Source: Zoogloea sp. (GTDB taxonomy: Bacteria > Pseudomonadota > Gammaproteobacteria > Burkholderiales > Rhodocyclaceae). Taken from it: 49,965 bases of DNA. Made by a program: the position numbers and the translations under genes. A model generated the notes under the pieces. It searched no databases and had not been told where the DNA came from. It saw nothing but the letters and a program-made list of their open reading frames with translations. Below, piece after piece: positions 8,631 through 16,550 of this stretch. The stretch covers positions 1 to 49,965 of the forward strand of contig JAEUNU010000279.1 of the NCBI GenBank assembly GCA_016789125.1, read 5' to 3'. Position 1 is the stretch's first letter. Each line of letters opens with the position of its first letter.

Positions 8631-9344
8631 TCAGCCGGCGAGGAGCAGGAACACCGTCGGCCGCTTGGATAGATCCGGGGCGGAGGTTTTCTTCCAGTCG
8701 GCGATCCGCCGGGTGGCGATCCACTCGTCTGCGGTGGTGAGGTCCCGGGCGATGCACAGCCGGGTTTCGGGGGCGCAGGTGTTCCTGAGGGCCTCGAACA
8801 TGCGGTCGTTGCGATACGGCGTTTCAATGAAGAGCTGGGTGCGCGAATGGCGGGCCGATTCGGCCTCGAGCTCGCGGATGCGGCGCTTGCGGGCCTCTTC
8901 GTCGACCGGCAGGTAGCCGTGGAAGGCGAAACTCTGGCCGTTGAGCCCGGAAGCCATCAAGCCCAGCAGCAGGGACGAGGGGCCGACCAGTGGCACCACC
9001 TTGATGCCCTTCTCGTGGGCGCGGCGGACGAGCAGCGCGCCCGGGTCGGCCACCGCCGGGCAGCCGGCTTCGGACATCAGCCCGGCGTCCTGGCCGGCCA
9101 GGAGCGGGGCGAGCAGGGCGTCGAGGTCTGCTGCGCCGGGTTTTTCGGGCAGTTCGCGAATGTCGAGCTCGCGCAGCTGCGCCGGGTGTTCGAGGCGCTT
9201 CAGCTCGGCCCGGGCGGTTTTTGCATTCTCGACGACGAAGTAAGTGAGGCTGCACGCCCGCGCAGCGACGTCGGCGGGGGTTGTCAGGCCGGTGCCGGCG
9301 GGGCCCAGGCTGACCGGGATGAGGTAGAGGCTGCCGGTGCTCAT
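8631..9344 (-). CDS. RsmI-like SAM-dependent methyltransferase (tetrapyrrole methylase fold)
   Basis: 237-aa protein of the tetrapyrrole methylase superfamily. N-terminal GSLYLIPVSLG is followed by the SAM-binding segments LMSEAGCPAVADPG and VPLVGPSSLLLGLMASGLNGQSFAFHGYLP, typical of RsmI-type methylases. RsmI (16S rRNA C1402 2'-O-methylation) is usually about 280-290 aa, so this shorter protein is probably a separate paralogue. ATG 9344 overlaps the maf stop by one base (TGATG), so it is translated with maf. Substrate unknown; it converges on sppA with a 9-nt gap. Confidence 0.82.
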   Translation of the reverse strand: MSTGSLYLIPVSLGPAGTGLTTPADVAARACSLTYFVVENAKTARAELKRLEHPAQLRELDIRELPEKPGAADLDALLAPLLAGQDAGLMSEAGCPAVADPGALLVRRAHEKGIKVVPLVGPSSLLLGLMASGLNGQSFAFHGYLPVDEEARKRRIRELEAESARHSRTQLFIETPYRNDRMFEALRNTCAPETRLCIARDLTTADEWIATRRIADWKKTSAPDLSKRPTVFLLLAG

Positions 9345-9919
9345 CAGGGGAGGGCGATGCCTTCGTTGCGCAGCATGCGGGCCAGGGCGATGAGCGGCAG
9401 GCCGACAAGGGCGTTGGGGTCGTCGCCGGAGAGGGCGTCGAGCAGCGTGATGCCCAGGCCTTCTGATTTTGCGCTGCCGGCGCAGTCGAGGGGGCGCTCC
9501 TTGTTTACATAGCGCACGATCTCGTCGTCGGTGAGGCTGCGAAAGCGTACCTCGGTGGGCACCGCATCGAGCTGCACGTGGCCGCTGCGGGTGTTGAGCA
9601 AGGCCAGTGCGGTGTGGAAGACGACGGTGCGGCCGCTCATGGCCTGGAGCTGCGCGATGGCGCGCTCTACGGTGCCCGGCTTGCCGAAGCGGGTGTCGCC
9701 CATGTGCGCCACCTGGTCGCTGCCGATGATCAGCGCACCCTCGAACTGCGCTGCCACGGCGCGGGCCTTCTCGACGGCCAGGCGCTCGGCGGTGGCCTGG
9801 GGGGCTTCGCCGGGCAGTGGGGATTCGTCGATGTCAGGGCGGGCGACGTCGAAGGGCAGGCCGAAGCGCTGGAGGAGCTCGCGGCGGTAGGCCGAGGTGG
9901 AGGCGAGGACGAGTTTCAT
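9344..9919 (-). CDS. maf: Maf-family nucleotide pyrophosphatase (YceF type)
   Basis: 191-aa Maf/HAM1-like NTP pyrophosphatase. It begins MKLVLASTSAYRR with the conserved S-S/T-S/A-Y-RR motif, followed by the DIDES region and the SDQVAHMG segment with the catalytic Asp. Position beside yceD-rpmF is that of E. coli yceF, whose product hydrolyses m7GTP; that activity is inferred from synteny. The start is set at 9919, because the upstream 11 residues from 9952 are not family sequence. It is divergent from yceD, whose promoter lies in the 89-nt gap, and co-transcribed with the methylase. Confidence 0.9.
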   Translation of the reverse strand: MKLVLASTSAYRRELLQRFGLPFDVARPDIDESPLPGEAPQATAERLAVEKARAVAAQFEGALIIGSDQVAHMGDTRFGKPGTVERAIAQLQAMSGRTVVFHTALALLNTRSGHVQLDAVPTEVRFRSLTDDEIVRYVNKERPLDCAGSAKSEGLGITLLDALSGDDPNALVGLPLIALARMLRNEGIALP

Positions 9920-9970
9920 GGGAGGCGGACGCAGCTTGCCGGAGGGTGGCAAAAGTAGCGTCGAAGGGTT

Positions 9971-9999
9971 TTGACAGGGGAAGCCGAAAATAATATCAT
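9971..9999 (+). promoter_or_regulatory. Strong sigma-70 promoter for yceD-rpmF(-plsX-fab)
   Basis: TTGACA (9971-9976, perfect) and TATCAT (9994-9999) are separated by the optimal 17 nt. The predicted transcription start is about 10005-10008, only 1-4 nt before the yceD ATG at 10009, which would make the mRNA leaderless or nearly so. Confidence 0.82.
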
Positions 10000-10008
10000 G
10001 CCGCGCTT

Positions 10009-10503
10009 ATGTCGCAAGAAAGCTTCGTGATCGACCTGCGGGCGCTGGCCCGGGACAGCCGTCTCGTGCAAGGCGAAGTGCCGGTATCCAGGCTCGGCCG
10101 TCTGGCCGAGTCGGTGCTGGAACCGTCCGGGATGGTGGTTTTTTCGTTCCAGGGTGAGCGTGACGACGAGGGCAAGCTCTACGTCGATCTGCGCATCCAG
10201 GCAGGTCTGGTGCTGGAGTGTCAGCGCTGTCTTGGAGCCCTGGAGTGGCCTTGCGATGTGCAGAATCGTCTGCTGCTCCTCCGTACCGGCGATCCGTTGC
10301 CGGATGATGAGCTGGAGAACGACGCGGTTGACGCCCTCGAGGTGGAGCCGCTGACCGATCTGCTTGCGCTGGTGGAGGACGAGGTGCTGCTTGCCTTGCC
10401 GCTGGTGCCGCGTCACGATGATTGCGAGCCGCCGGTCAAGACCGGCGTAGATGAAGAGACATCGCCCTTCGCCGTACTGCGCCAGTTGCGCGGCAAGGTT
10501 TAA
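10009..10503 (+). CDS. yceD: YceD / DUF177 protein, 23S rRNA accumulation factor
   Basis: 164-aa DUF177 protein; E. coli YceD is needed for normal 23S rRNA accumulation. Visible are the paired cysteines in LECQRCL (C71, C74) and the acidic middle with DLLALVEDEVLLALPLVP, the family core, then the C-terminal PFAVLRQLRGK. It sits directly before rpmF as in most Proteobacteria. No in-frame ATG before residue 42 offers an alternative start, so ATG 10009, which lies almost at the predicted transcription start, is kept; no Shine-Dalgarno site is visible. Confidence 0.92.
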   Translation: MSQESFVIDLRALARDSRLVQGEVPVSRLGRLAESVLEPSGMVVFSFQGERDDEGKLYVDLRIQAGLVLECQRCLGALEWPCDVQNRLLLLRTGDPLPDDELENDAVDALEVEPLTDLLALVEDEVLLALPLVPRHDDCEPPVKTGVDEETSPFAVLRQLRGKV

Positions 10504-10524
10504 GTATTCCTCAAGGAGTTTTTC

Positions 10525-10704
10525 ATGGCTGTCCAACAGAACAAGAAGTCCCCGTCCAAGCGCGGTATGCACCGTTCGCACGATTTCCTGGTTGCTCCCC
10601 CGCTGGCCGTCGAGCCGACCACCGGCGAAGTGCACCTGCGTCACCACGTGTCGCCCTCCGGCGTCTATCGTGGCAAGAAGGTTGCCAAGGCCAAGGGCGA
10701 GTAA
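10525..10704 (+). CDS. rpmF: 50S ribosomal protein L32
   Basis: 59-aa ribosomal protein of the large subunit. It starts [20 protein letters not shown], the proteobacterial L32 N-terminus, and ends KKVAKAKGE. It lacks the four zinc-binding Cys of the C+ form. AAGGAG (10513-10518) lies 6 nt before ATG 10525. It follows yceD by 21 nt and is followed by a strong intrinsic terminator, so it may be produced largely from a short yceD-rpmF transcript. Confidence 0.97.
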   Translation: MAVQQNKKSPSKRGMHRSHDFLVAPPLAVEPTTGEVHLRHHVSPSGVYRGKKVAKAKGE

Positions 10705-10721
10705 TTCTCCCGGCTGGGAAG

Positions 10722-10756
10722 CGGCGCGACACCCTCGGGGTGATCGCGCCGTTTTT
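10722..10756 (+). terminator. Strong intrinsic terminator between rpmF and plsX
   Basis: Stem CGGCGCGA (10722-10729) with TCGCGCCG (10744-10751), continued by CACCC/GGGTG (10730-10734 / 10738-10742), with one bulged A and a 3-nt loop, then TTTTT (10752-10756). It lies 26 nt before the plsX start, inside what is normally a single operon. Confidence 0.85.
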
Positions 10757-10782
10757 ACAAATATCTCCTATGTTCTCGCCGA

Positions 10783-11799
10783 ATGACTGTCACGCTCGCC
10801 ATTGATTGCATGGGGGGCGACCACGGCCCTTCGGTGACCGTTCCGGCCGCCCTCGATTTTCTGCGTGCCGATCGCGATGCTCGCATCGTGCTGGTCGGTC
10901 GCCCGGAGGCCATCGAGCCGCACCTGGGCACTGCGCTCGCCCAGTTCGGTGAGCGGTTGCGCATCCAGCGCGCTTCCGAAGTTGTCGCCATGGACGAGCC
11001 GCCTGCGCTCGCCATGCGCAACAAGAAAGATTCGTCGATGCGGGTGGCGGTCAATCTCGTCAAGAACGGGGAGGCCCAGGCTGCCGTGTCCGCCGGCAAC
11101 ACCGGCGCCCTGATGGCGATCTCCCGCTTCGTCCTGAAGACCCTTCCCGGCATCGATCGCCCTGCGATCTGCAGCACCTTGCCGTCGATGCGCGGCCAGA
11201 CCCACATGCTCGACCTCGGTGCCAACGTGGATTGCTCCCCGGAGCATCTGCTGCAGTTCGGCATCATGGGGGCGATGCTGGTGGCGGCGGTCGAGCACAA
11301 TGAGCGACCCAGCGTGGGCCTTCTCAACATCGGCGAAGAGGACATCAAGGGCAACGAGATCGTCAAGCAGGCCGGTGAATTGCTCCGCAACAGCGGGCTC
11401 AACTTCTACGGCAACGTCGAGGGTGATGACATCTACAAAGGCACGGTGGATGTGGTTGTCTGCGACGGCTTCGTCGGCAACGTGGCCCTCAAGACCTCCG
11501 AAGGCCTGGCCCAGATGGTGGCCACCTTCCTGCGCGAGCAGTTCTCGCGCAACTGGCTCACCAAGCTGGCGGCGCTCTTCGCGATGTCGGCGCTCAAGGG
11601 TTTCAAGCGTCGCGTCGATTCGCGGCGCTACAATGGCGCGGCCCTGCTGGGTTTGCGCGGGGTCGTCGTCAAGAGCCACGGCTCGGCGGATGTCTTTGCA
11701 TTTGAACAGGCGATCTGGCGTGCGGCCGAAGCGGCACGCAATCGCCTGATCGATCGTATCAGCGAACGCATGATGGAACGTGAGAGGTCCGAGGCATGA
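10783..11799 (+). CDS. plsX: Phosphate acyltransferase PlsX
   Basis: 338-aa cytosolic/peripheral enzyme converting acyl-ACP to acyl-phosphate for glycerol-3-phosphate acylation by PlsY, the first step of phospholipid synthesis. N-terminal [13 protein letters not shown] is the family hallmark, with [12 protein letters not shown] and [15 protein letters not shown] further on. ATG 10783 has no evident Shine-Dalgarno sequence; an out-of-frame ATG lies at 10770. It overlaps fabH by 4 nt (ATGA). It lies directly after the rpmF terminator, so its expression depends on read-through or an unrecognised promoter. Confidence 0.95.
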   Translation: MTVTLAIDCMGGDHGPSVTVPAALDFLRADRDARIVLVGRPEAIEPHLGTALAQFGERLRIQRASEVVAMDEPPALAMRNKKDSSMRVAVNLVKNGEAQAAVSAGNTGALMAISRFVLKTLPGIDRPAICSTLPSMRGQTHMLDLGANVDCSPEHLLQFGIMGAMLVAAVEHNERPSVGLLNIGEEDIKGNEIVKQAGELLRNSGLNFYGNVEGDDIYKGTVDVVVCDGFVGNVALKTSEGLAQMVATFLREQFSRNWLTKLAALFAMSALKGFKRRVDSRRYNGAALLGLRGVVVKSHGSADVFAFEQAIWRAAEAARNRLIDRISERMMERERSEA

Positions 11800-12761
11800 T
11801 TCACGCTCGTGTGGCCGGAACGGGGAGCTTCCTGCCCGGCAATCCGGTGACCAACAATGATCTGGTGGCGCGAGGCATCGACACCTCTGACGAATGGGTC
11901 GTCGAGCGCACCGGCATTCGCCAGCGTCACCTGGCGGCGCCGGAGGTCACCTCCAGTGAACTGGCCTACGAGGCGAGCGTGCGCGCCATCGCCGCGGCAG
12001 GGCTTCAGCCGGCCGACATCGACCTGATCATCGTCGCAACCTCGACGCCCGATTACATCTTCCCGAGCACGGCGGCCTTGCTGCAGGCGCGCCTGGGCAT
12101 CACCAACGGCGGCGCGGTCTTCGACCTGCAGGCGGTGTGCACCGGCTTCGCCTATGCCCTCGCCACGGCCGAGAAATTCATCCGCTCCGGTAGCCACAAG
12201 CGCGCGCTGGTGGTGGGCGCCGAGGTCTTCTCGCGCATTCTCGACTGGAACGATCGTGGCACTTGCGTGCTGTTCGGCGACGGTGCCGGCGCCGTGGTGC
12301 TGGAGGCCTCCGAGCGGCCGGGCATCCTTGCCACGGCGCTGCATGCGGACGGCAGCCACAATTCGATCCTGTCGGTGCCGGGGCAGGTCAATCGCGGCGA
12401 GGTGGTCGGCGACCCCTTTCTGCGCATGGACGGCCAGGCGGTCTTCAAATTTGCGGTCAAGGTGCTCGTCGATGTGGCTCGCGAGGTGATGGCCGAGGCG
12501 GGTGTGGATATCGACGGTGTCGACTGGCTGATTCCCCATCAGGCCAACATCCGCATCATCCAGGCCACCGGCAAGCGCCTCGGCGTGCCGGCCGAGAAGG
12601 TGATCGCCACGGTTGGCCTGCACGGCAACACCTCGGCGGCCTCGATTCCATTGGCCCTCGATCTGGCCGTTCGTGACGGGCGGATCCAGCGGGGCCACAA
12701 GATTCTCCTCGAGGGCGTCGGTGGTGGCTTCACCTGGGGCGCCGCGCTGCTCGAGTTCTGA
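11796..12761 (+). CDS. fabH: 3-oxoacyl-ACP synthase III (FabH)
   Basis: 321-aa condensing enzyme that starts fatty acid synthesis from acetyl-CoA and malonyl-ACP. The Cys-His-Asn triad is visible: C115 in [11 protein letters not shown], His in [11 protein letters not shown], Asn in [11 protein letters not shown]. Length and N-terminus ([11 protein letters not shown]) are typical. It is translationally coupled to plsX; fabD follows after 35 nt. Confidence 0.97.
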   Translation: MIHARVAGTGSFLPGNPVTNNDLVARGIDTSDEWVVERTGIRQRHLAAPEVTSSELAYEASVRAIAAAGLQPADIDLIIVATSTPDYIFPSTAALLQARLGITNGGAVFDLQAVCTGFAYALATAEKFIRSGSHKRALVVGAEVFSRILDWNDRGTCVLFGDGAGAVVLEASERPGILATALHADGSHNSILSVPGQVNRGEVVGDPFLRMDGQAVFKFAVKVLVDVAREVMAEAGVDIDGVDWLIPHQANIRIIQATGKRLGVPAEKVIATVGLHGNTSAASIPLALDLAVRDGRIQRGHKILLEGVGGGFTWGAALLEF

Positions 12762-12796
12762 TCAATCCAGTCATGGCCATTTAAGGGTAGGTGACG

Positions 12797-13732
12797 ATGA
12801 ATTTCGCTTTTGTGTTTCCGGGGCAGGGCTCCCAGTCGGTCGGCATGATGGCCGCTTACGGTGAGTCGGCGGTGATCCGTCAGGCCTTTGCAGAGGCTTC
12901 CGAGGCCCTTGGCGAGGATCTCTGGCAGATGGTGGCCAATGGCCCAGCCGAAGTGTTGGCCCAGACCGTGAACACCCAGCCGCTGATGTTGACCGCCGGT
13001 ATCGCCGTCTATCGCGAGTGGATTGCCCGCGGTGGCGCGCTGCCGTCCCTTGTTGCCGGCCACAGCCTCGGCGAGTACTCGGCCCTGGTTGCCGCCGGTG
13101 CCCTGGATTTCCAGGAGGCCGTCAAGCTGGTTCGCCTGCGCGCCCAGGCCATGCAGGAGGCCGTGCCCCAGGGCGAGGGTGCTATGGCGGCGCTACTCGG
13201 TCTCGACGAGGCGGCGGCTGTCGAAGCCTGCGCCGAAGCTGCTCAGGGTGAGGTCGTCTCGGCGGCCAATCTGAATTCCCCCGGCCAGATCGTCATTGCC
13301 GGTGCCCGCGCTGCAGTCGAGCGCGCGATGGCTGCGGCCAAGGCTCGCGGCGCCAAGCGCGCGGTGCTGCTGCCGGTGAGCGCGCCCTTCCACTGTGCCC
13401 TGATGGAGCCGGCTGCCGAGCGCCTGCAAGAGCGCCTGACGGACATCGAAGTGCGCGTGCCGACGATCCCGGTGCTCAACAACGTGGATGTGGCGATCGA
13501 GACCGATCCGCTGCGCATCAAGGATGCTCTGGTGCGCCAGGCCTATTCGCCGGTCCGCTGGATCGAGACGGTGCAGGAAGTTGCCCGTCATGGTGCGACT
13601 CACGTGTTCGAGTGCGGCCCCGGCAAGGTGCTGGCTGGCATGACCAAGCGCATCGAAGGCAGCCTGCAGGGCGCTGCGATCGCCGATGCGGCCAGCCTTG
13701 AAGAAATTCTGAAGACGACGGGGGCCGCATGA
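12797..13732 (+). CDS. fabD: Malonyl-CoA:ACP transacylase (FabD)
   Basis: 311-aa enzyme loading malonyl onto ACP. It begins FAFVFPGQGSQSVGM; the nucleophile is S90 in GHSLGEYSA, the partner His is in SAPFHCALM (about 199), and the conserved Arg lies in VKLVRLRAQAMQ. Start ATG 12797 (MNFAFVF) is preferred over an in-frame GTG two codons upstream. It overlaps fabG by ATGA. Confidence 0.97.
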   Translation: MNFAFVFPGQGSQSVGMMAAYGESAVIRQAFAEASEALGEDLWQMVANGPAEVLAQTVNTQPLMLTAGIAVYREWIARGGALPSLVAGHSLGEYSALVAAGALDFQEAVKLVRLRAQAMQEAVPQGEGAMAALLGLDEAAAVEACAEAAQGEVVSAANLNSPGQIVIAGARAAVERAMAAAKARGAKRAVLLPVSAPFHCALMEPAAERLQERLTDIEVRVPTIPVLNNVDVAIETDPLRIKDALVRQAYSPVRWIETVQEVARHGATHVFECGPGKVLAGMTKRIEGSLQGAAIADAASLEEILKTTGAA

Positions 13733-14478
13733 GTCAGGTTCTGCAGGGGCAGGTGGCGCTGGTGACCGGCGCTTCCCGGGGTATCGGGCGGGCCATCGCC
13801 CTCGAGCTGGGACGTCTTGGTGCCACCGTGGTGGGTACTGCGACGTCCGATGGCGGTGCTGCCGACATCCAGGCTGGCCTCGAGGCCGCGGGCATCGCCG
13901 GGCGTGGCCTGGCGCTCGACGTTACTGATGCGGCGGCCTGCGAGGCAGCCCTCGGAGATATCGAGAAAAGTCTCGGTGCTGTAACGATCCTCGTCAATAA
14001 TGCAGGTATCACCCGCGATAATCTGGCGATGCGGATGAAGGATGCCGAGTGGGATGCGGTTCTCGACACCAACCTCAAGTCGGTCTTTCGCATGTCCAAG
14101 CTGGTGATGCGCGGCATGATGAAGGCCCGTACGGGCCGTATCATCAACATCACTTCGGTGGTGGGCAGTTCCGGCAACCTGGGGCAGGCCAACTACGCGG
14201 CGGCCAAGGCCGGCGTGGCCGGCATGAGCCGGGCGCTGGCCCAGGAGCTCGGCAGCCGCAACATCACGGTCAATTGCGTCGCGCCGGGGTTCATCGACAC
14301 CGACATGACCAAGGAGCTGCCCGACGCGCAGCGCGAGGCTCTGCAAGGCAAGATCGCCCTGGGTCGTCTCGGCAAGCCTGAAGAAATCGCCGCGGTGGTG
14401 GGCTTCCTCGCCACCCCCGCCGCCGCTTACGTGACAGGGGCAACTCTGCATGTCAATGGTGGTATGTACATGGCGTAA
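13729..14478 (+). CDS. fabG: 3-oxoacyl-ACP reductase (FabG)
   Basis: 249-aa short-chain dehydrogenase performing the NADPH-dependent reduction step of elongation. The Rossmann motif TGASRGIG (13-20), NNAG (90-93) and catalytic S143, Y156, K160 (ITSVVGSSG, NYAAAK) are all present. It ends VTGATLHVNGGMYMA, typical of FabG. Coupled to fabD; 87 nt separate it from acpP, and that gap carries a candidate promoter. Confidence 0.97.
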   Translation: MSQVLQGQVALVTGASRGIGRAIALELGRLGATVVGTATSDGGAADIQAGLEAAGIAGRGLALDVTDAAACEAALGDIEKSLGAVTILVNNAGITRDNLAMRMKDAEWDAVLDTNLKSVFRMSKLVMRGMMKARTGRIINITSVVGSSGNLGQANYAAAKAGVAGMSRALAQELGSRNITVNCVAPGFIDTDMTKELPDAQREALQGKIALGRLGKPEEIAAVVGFLATPAAAYVTGATLHVNGGMYMA

Positions 14479-14489
14479 ATCTCGTCCTA

Positions 14490-14518
14490 CTGGCGAGGGT
14501 GCGCGTTTTTGGTAGAAT
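14490..14518 (+). promoter_or_regulatory. Candidate acpP promoter
   Basis: TAGAAT (14513-14518) is preceded at 17 nt by a weak -35 (CTGGCG, 14490-14495). It lies in the fabG-acpP gap, 48 nt before the acpP start. Independent promotion of acpP would fit its need for high expression. Confidence 0.5.
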
Positions 14519-14565
14519 GCGGGGGCTTTGAATTCACCCCGCTCAATCAGCGAAGGAGTTGCTAC

Positions 14566-14805
14566 ATGGAAAATATCGAACAGCGCGTCAAGAAAATCGT
14601 TGCCGAACAACTCGGCGTCAACGAATCCGAAATCAAGAACGAGTCCTCCTTCGTGGATGACCTGGGTGCCGACTCCCTCGACACCGTCGAGCTGGTGATG
14701 GCCCTCGAAGAAGAGTTCGAGTGCGAGATCCCCGACGAAGAAGCCGAGAAGATCACCAGCGTCCAGCAAGCGATCGACTACGTCACCGCTCACCTCAAGA
14801 AGTAA
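14566..14805 (+). CDS. acpP: Acyl carrier protein
   Basis: 79-aa acidic four-helix carrier. The phosphopantetheine-bearing Ser is S37 in [18 protein letters not shown] (14553-14558) precedes ATG 14566; an extension to 14509 has no family support. The modifying enzyme gene, acpS, is at 28725. Confidence 0.98.
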   Translation: MENIEQRVKKIVAEQLGVNESEIKNESSFVDDLGADSLDTVELVMALEEEFECEIPDEEAEKITSVQQAIDYVTAHLKK

Positions 14806-14823
14806 GACTCCCGGAGCCCTGCC

Positions 14824-16059
14824 TTGACCCGTCGCAGAGTCGTCGTAACCGGCCTTGGCGCAATTTCGCCGGTCGGCAATACCGTGGCTGAGGCCTGGGA
14901 CGCCATTACCAATGGCCGTTCCGGGATCGGCGAGATAACCCGATTCGATACCTCGGCCTTTCCGGTGAAGATCGCCGGCGAGGTGAGAAACTTCGACGTC
15001 GCGGCCTATCTTTCCCCGAAGGAGGCCCGCCGTATGGATAAGTTCATCCATTACGGGCTTGCTGCGGGCATTCAGGCGTTCCGTGATTCCGGCCTTGAGG
15101 TCAATGAAGCCAATGCCCATCGGATCGGTGTCAACATCGGTTCGGGCATCGGTGGTCTTCCGATGATCGAGGACACCCACGACGATTTCCTCGCCGGCGG
15201 TGCCCGCAAGATCTCTCCTTTCTTCATTCCCGGCACGATCATCAACATGATCTCCGGCAACCTGTCGATCATGCTTGGCCTCAAGGGGCCGAACATCGCG
15301 GTGGTGACGGCCTGTACTACCGGCCTTCACGCGATCGGCATGAGCGCCCGCATGATCGAGTATGGTGACGCGGACGTGATGGTTTGCGGCGGAAGCGAGT
15401 CTTCGGTCACGCCGCTGGCTGTAGGTGGCTTTGCTTCGGCGAAAGCGCTGTCGACCCGCAACGACGATCCGGCTACCGCCAGCCGCCCGTGGGACAAGGA
15501 CCGCGACGGTTTCGTGCTCGGTGAAGGCGCCGGTGTGCTGGTCCTCGAAGAATACGAACACGCGGTCAAGCGGGGCGCCCGGATCTACGCTGAGCTGTCC
15601 GGTTTCGGCATGAGTGGCGATGCCTACCACATGACCGCCCCGGATACCGACGGGCCGCGTCGCAGCATGGTCTCGGCCATGCAGAACGCAGGCATCAATC
15701 CCGATCAGGTTCATTATCTCAACGCCCATGGCACCTCGACGCCCCTGGGTGACAAGAATGAAACCGAGGCGATCAAGCTCGCGTTCGGTGCCGACATCGC
15801 GAAGTCGCTGGTGGTCAACTCCACCAAGTCGATGACCGGTCATCTGCTCGGCGGCGCCGGTGGCCTGGAGTCGGTGTTCACGGTGCTGGCGGTGCATCAT
15901 CAGCTGTCGCCGCCGACGATCAACATCTTCGAGCAGGATCCGGAATGTGATCTGGATTACTGTGCAAACGTTGCTCGTCCGATGAAGATCGACTTTGCCC
16001 TGAAGAACAACTTCGGCTTTGGTGGTACCAACGGTACGCTGGTGTTCAAGAAGTTCTGA
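14824..16059 (+). CDS. fabF: 3-oxoacyl-ACP synthase II (FabF)
   Basis: 411-aa elongating condensing enzyme. The Cys-His-His triad is seen as C164 in VTACTTGLHAIG, His in NAHGTSTPLGD (about 304) and His in SMTGHLLGGAGG (about 341); it ends NNFGFGGTNGTLVFKKF. The start is a TTG (14824) with GGAG 7 nt upstream, giving the expected N-terminus TRRRVVVTGLGAISPVG, so initiation may be deliberately weak compared with acpP 18 nt before. Confidence 0.96.
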   Translation: MTRRRVVVTGLGAISPVGNTVAEAWDAITNGRSGIGEITRFDTSAFPVKIAGEVRNFDVAAYLSPKEARRMDKFIHYGLAAGIQAFRDSGLEVNEANAHRIGVNIGSGIGGLPMIEDTHDDFLAGGARKISPFFIPGTIINMISGNLSIMLGLKGPNIAVVTACTTGLHAIGMSARMIEYGDADVMVCGGSESSVTPLAVGGFASAKALSTRNDDPATASRPWDKDRDGFVLGEGAGVLVLEEYEHAVKRGARIYAELSGFGMSGDAYHMTAPDTDGPRRSMVSAMQNAGINPDQVHYLNAHGTSTPLGDKNETEAIKLAFGADIAKSLVVNSTKSMTGHLLGGAGGLESVFTVLAVHHQLSPPTINIFEQDPECDLDYCANVARPMKIDFALKNNFGFGGTNGTLVFKKF

Positions 16060-16086
16060 CGTGATCGGGGCGCGGGGTTCCGTGCG

Positions 16087-16536
16087 ATGATCGTCGTCGA
16101 AATCAAGCCGTCGCGGCTGCAGTCCCTCTTTCTGGTGGGCCTGCATCTTGCGGCGGCTTTTTCTTTTCTGTTCGGCCTTGATCTCGGGCTGGCGGCTGCG
16201 GGCTTGCTTGCCGCGGCGCTAGGCTGGTCCCTGTATCGCAGCATCGTCGTGAGCCGTCGGCGGCTGCCTCGGGCGCTGGTTCTGGGGGATGACGGGAGCG
16301 TGTGTCTCCATCTACCCGGAGAAGGGGAGGTCGAGGCCGTGCCGGATGGGGCTTCGGTGGTGCTCCCGCGGGTGCTGTGGCTGGCCTGGCGCGATCGCCG
16401 AGGCGGCCCGCGCCGGGGTGTGCTGCTGCTGGTGGAAGATCAGCTGGTGCCCGCGGACTGGCGGCGCCTGCAGGTGTGGGCCCGGCTGCGCGTCAGGCCC
16501 GCCGTGGAGGGGCAGGGCAGGGCTGGCGCTGGCTGA
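16087..16536 (+). CDS. YgfX (CptA)-like membrane protein
   Basis: 149-aa protein with two close transmembrane segments (about residues 12-30 and 32-50), then a basic stretch SRRRLPRALVL and a soluble C-terminal part with VLPRVLWLAWRDRRGGPRRGVLLL...ADWRRLQVW. That pattern, a hydrophobic hairpin followed by a Trp/Arg-rich tail ending in WRRL, is that of the YgfX family. In E. coli YgfX (CptA) adjoins sdhE and has been linked to cytoskeleton inhibition. Here it lies between fabF and nadB. Assignment is by pattern recognition; function is uncertain. Confidence 0.6.
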   Translation: MIVVEIKPSRLQSLFLVGLHLAAAFSFLFGLDLGLAAAGLLAAALGWSLYRSIVVSRRRLPRALVLGDDGSVCLHLPGEGEVEAVPDGASVVLPRVLWLAWRDRRGGPRRGVLLLVEDQLVPADWRRLQVWARLRVRPAVEGQGRAGAG

Positions 16537-16550
16537 GCCGCGCGGGCTCA
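16534..16550. repeat. Palindrome holding two convergent stop codons
   Basis: TGAGCC (16534-16539) and GGCTCA (16545-16550) form a 6-bp inverted repeat with a 5-nt loop. The first TGA is the stop of the YgfX-like gene and the last three bases, read on the minus strand, are the nadB stop. There is no T-run, so any terminator function would be weak. Confidence 0.6.

Noticed and set aside
13600..16146. 848-codon minus-strand ORF across fabG, acpP and fabF
   Set aside because: It spans three well-identified plus-strand genes and their gaps; it is a frame-bias artefact of high GC third positions.
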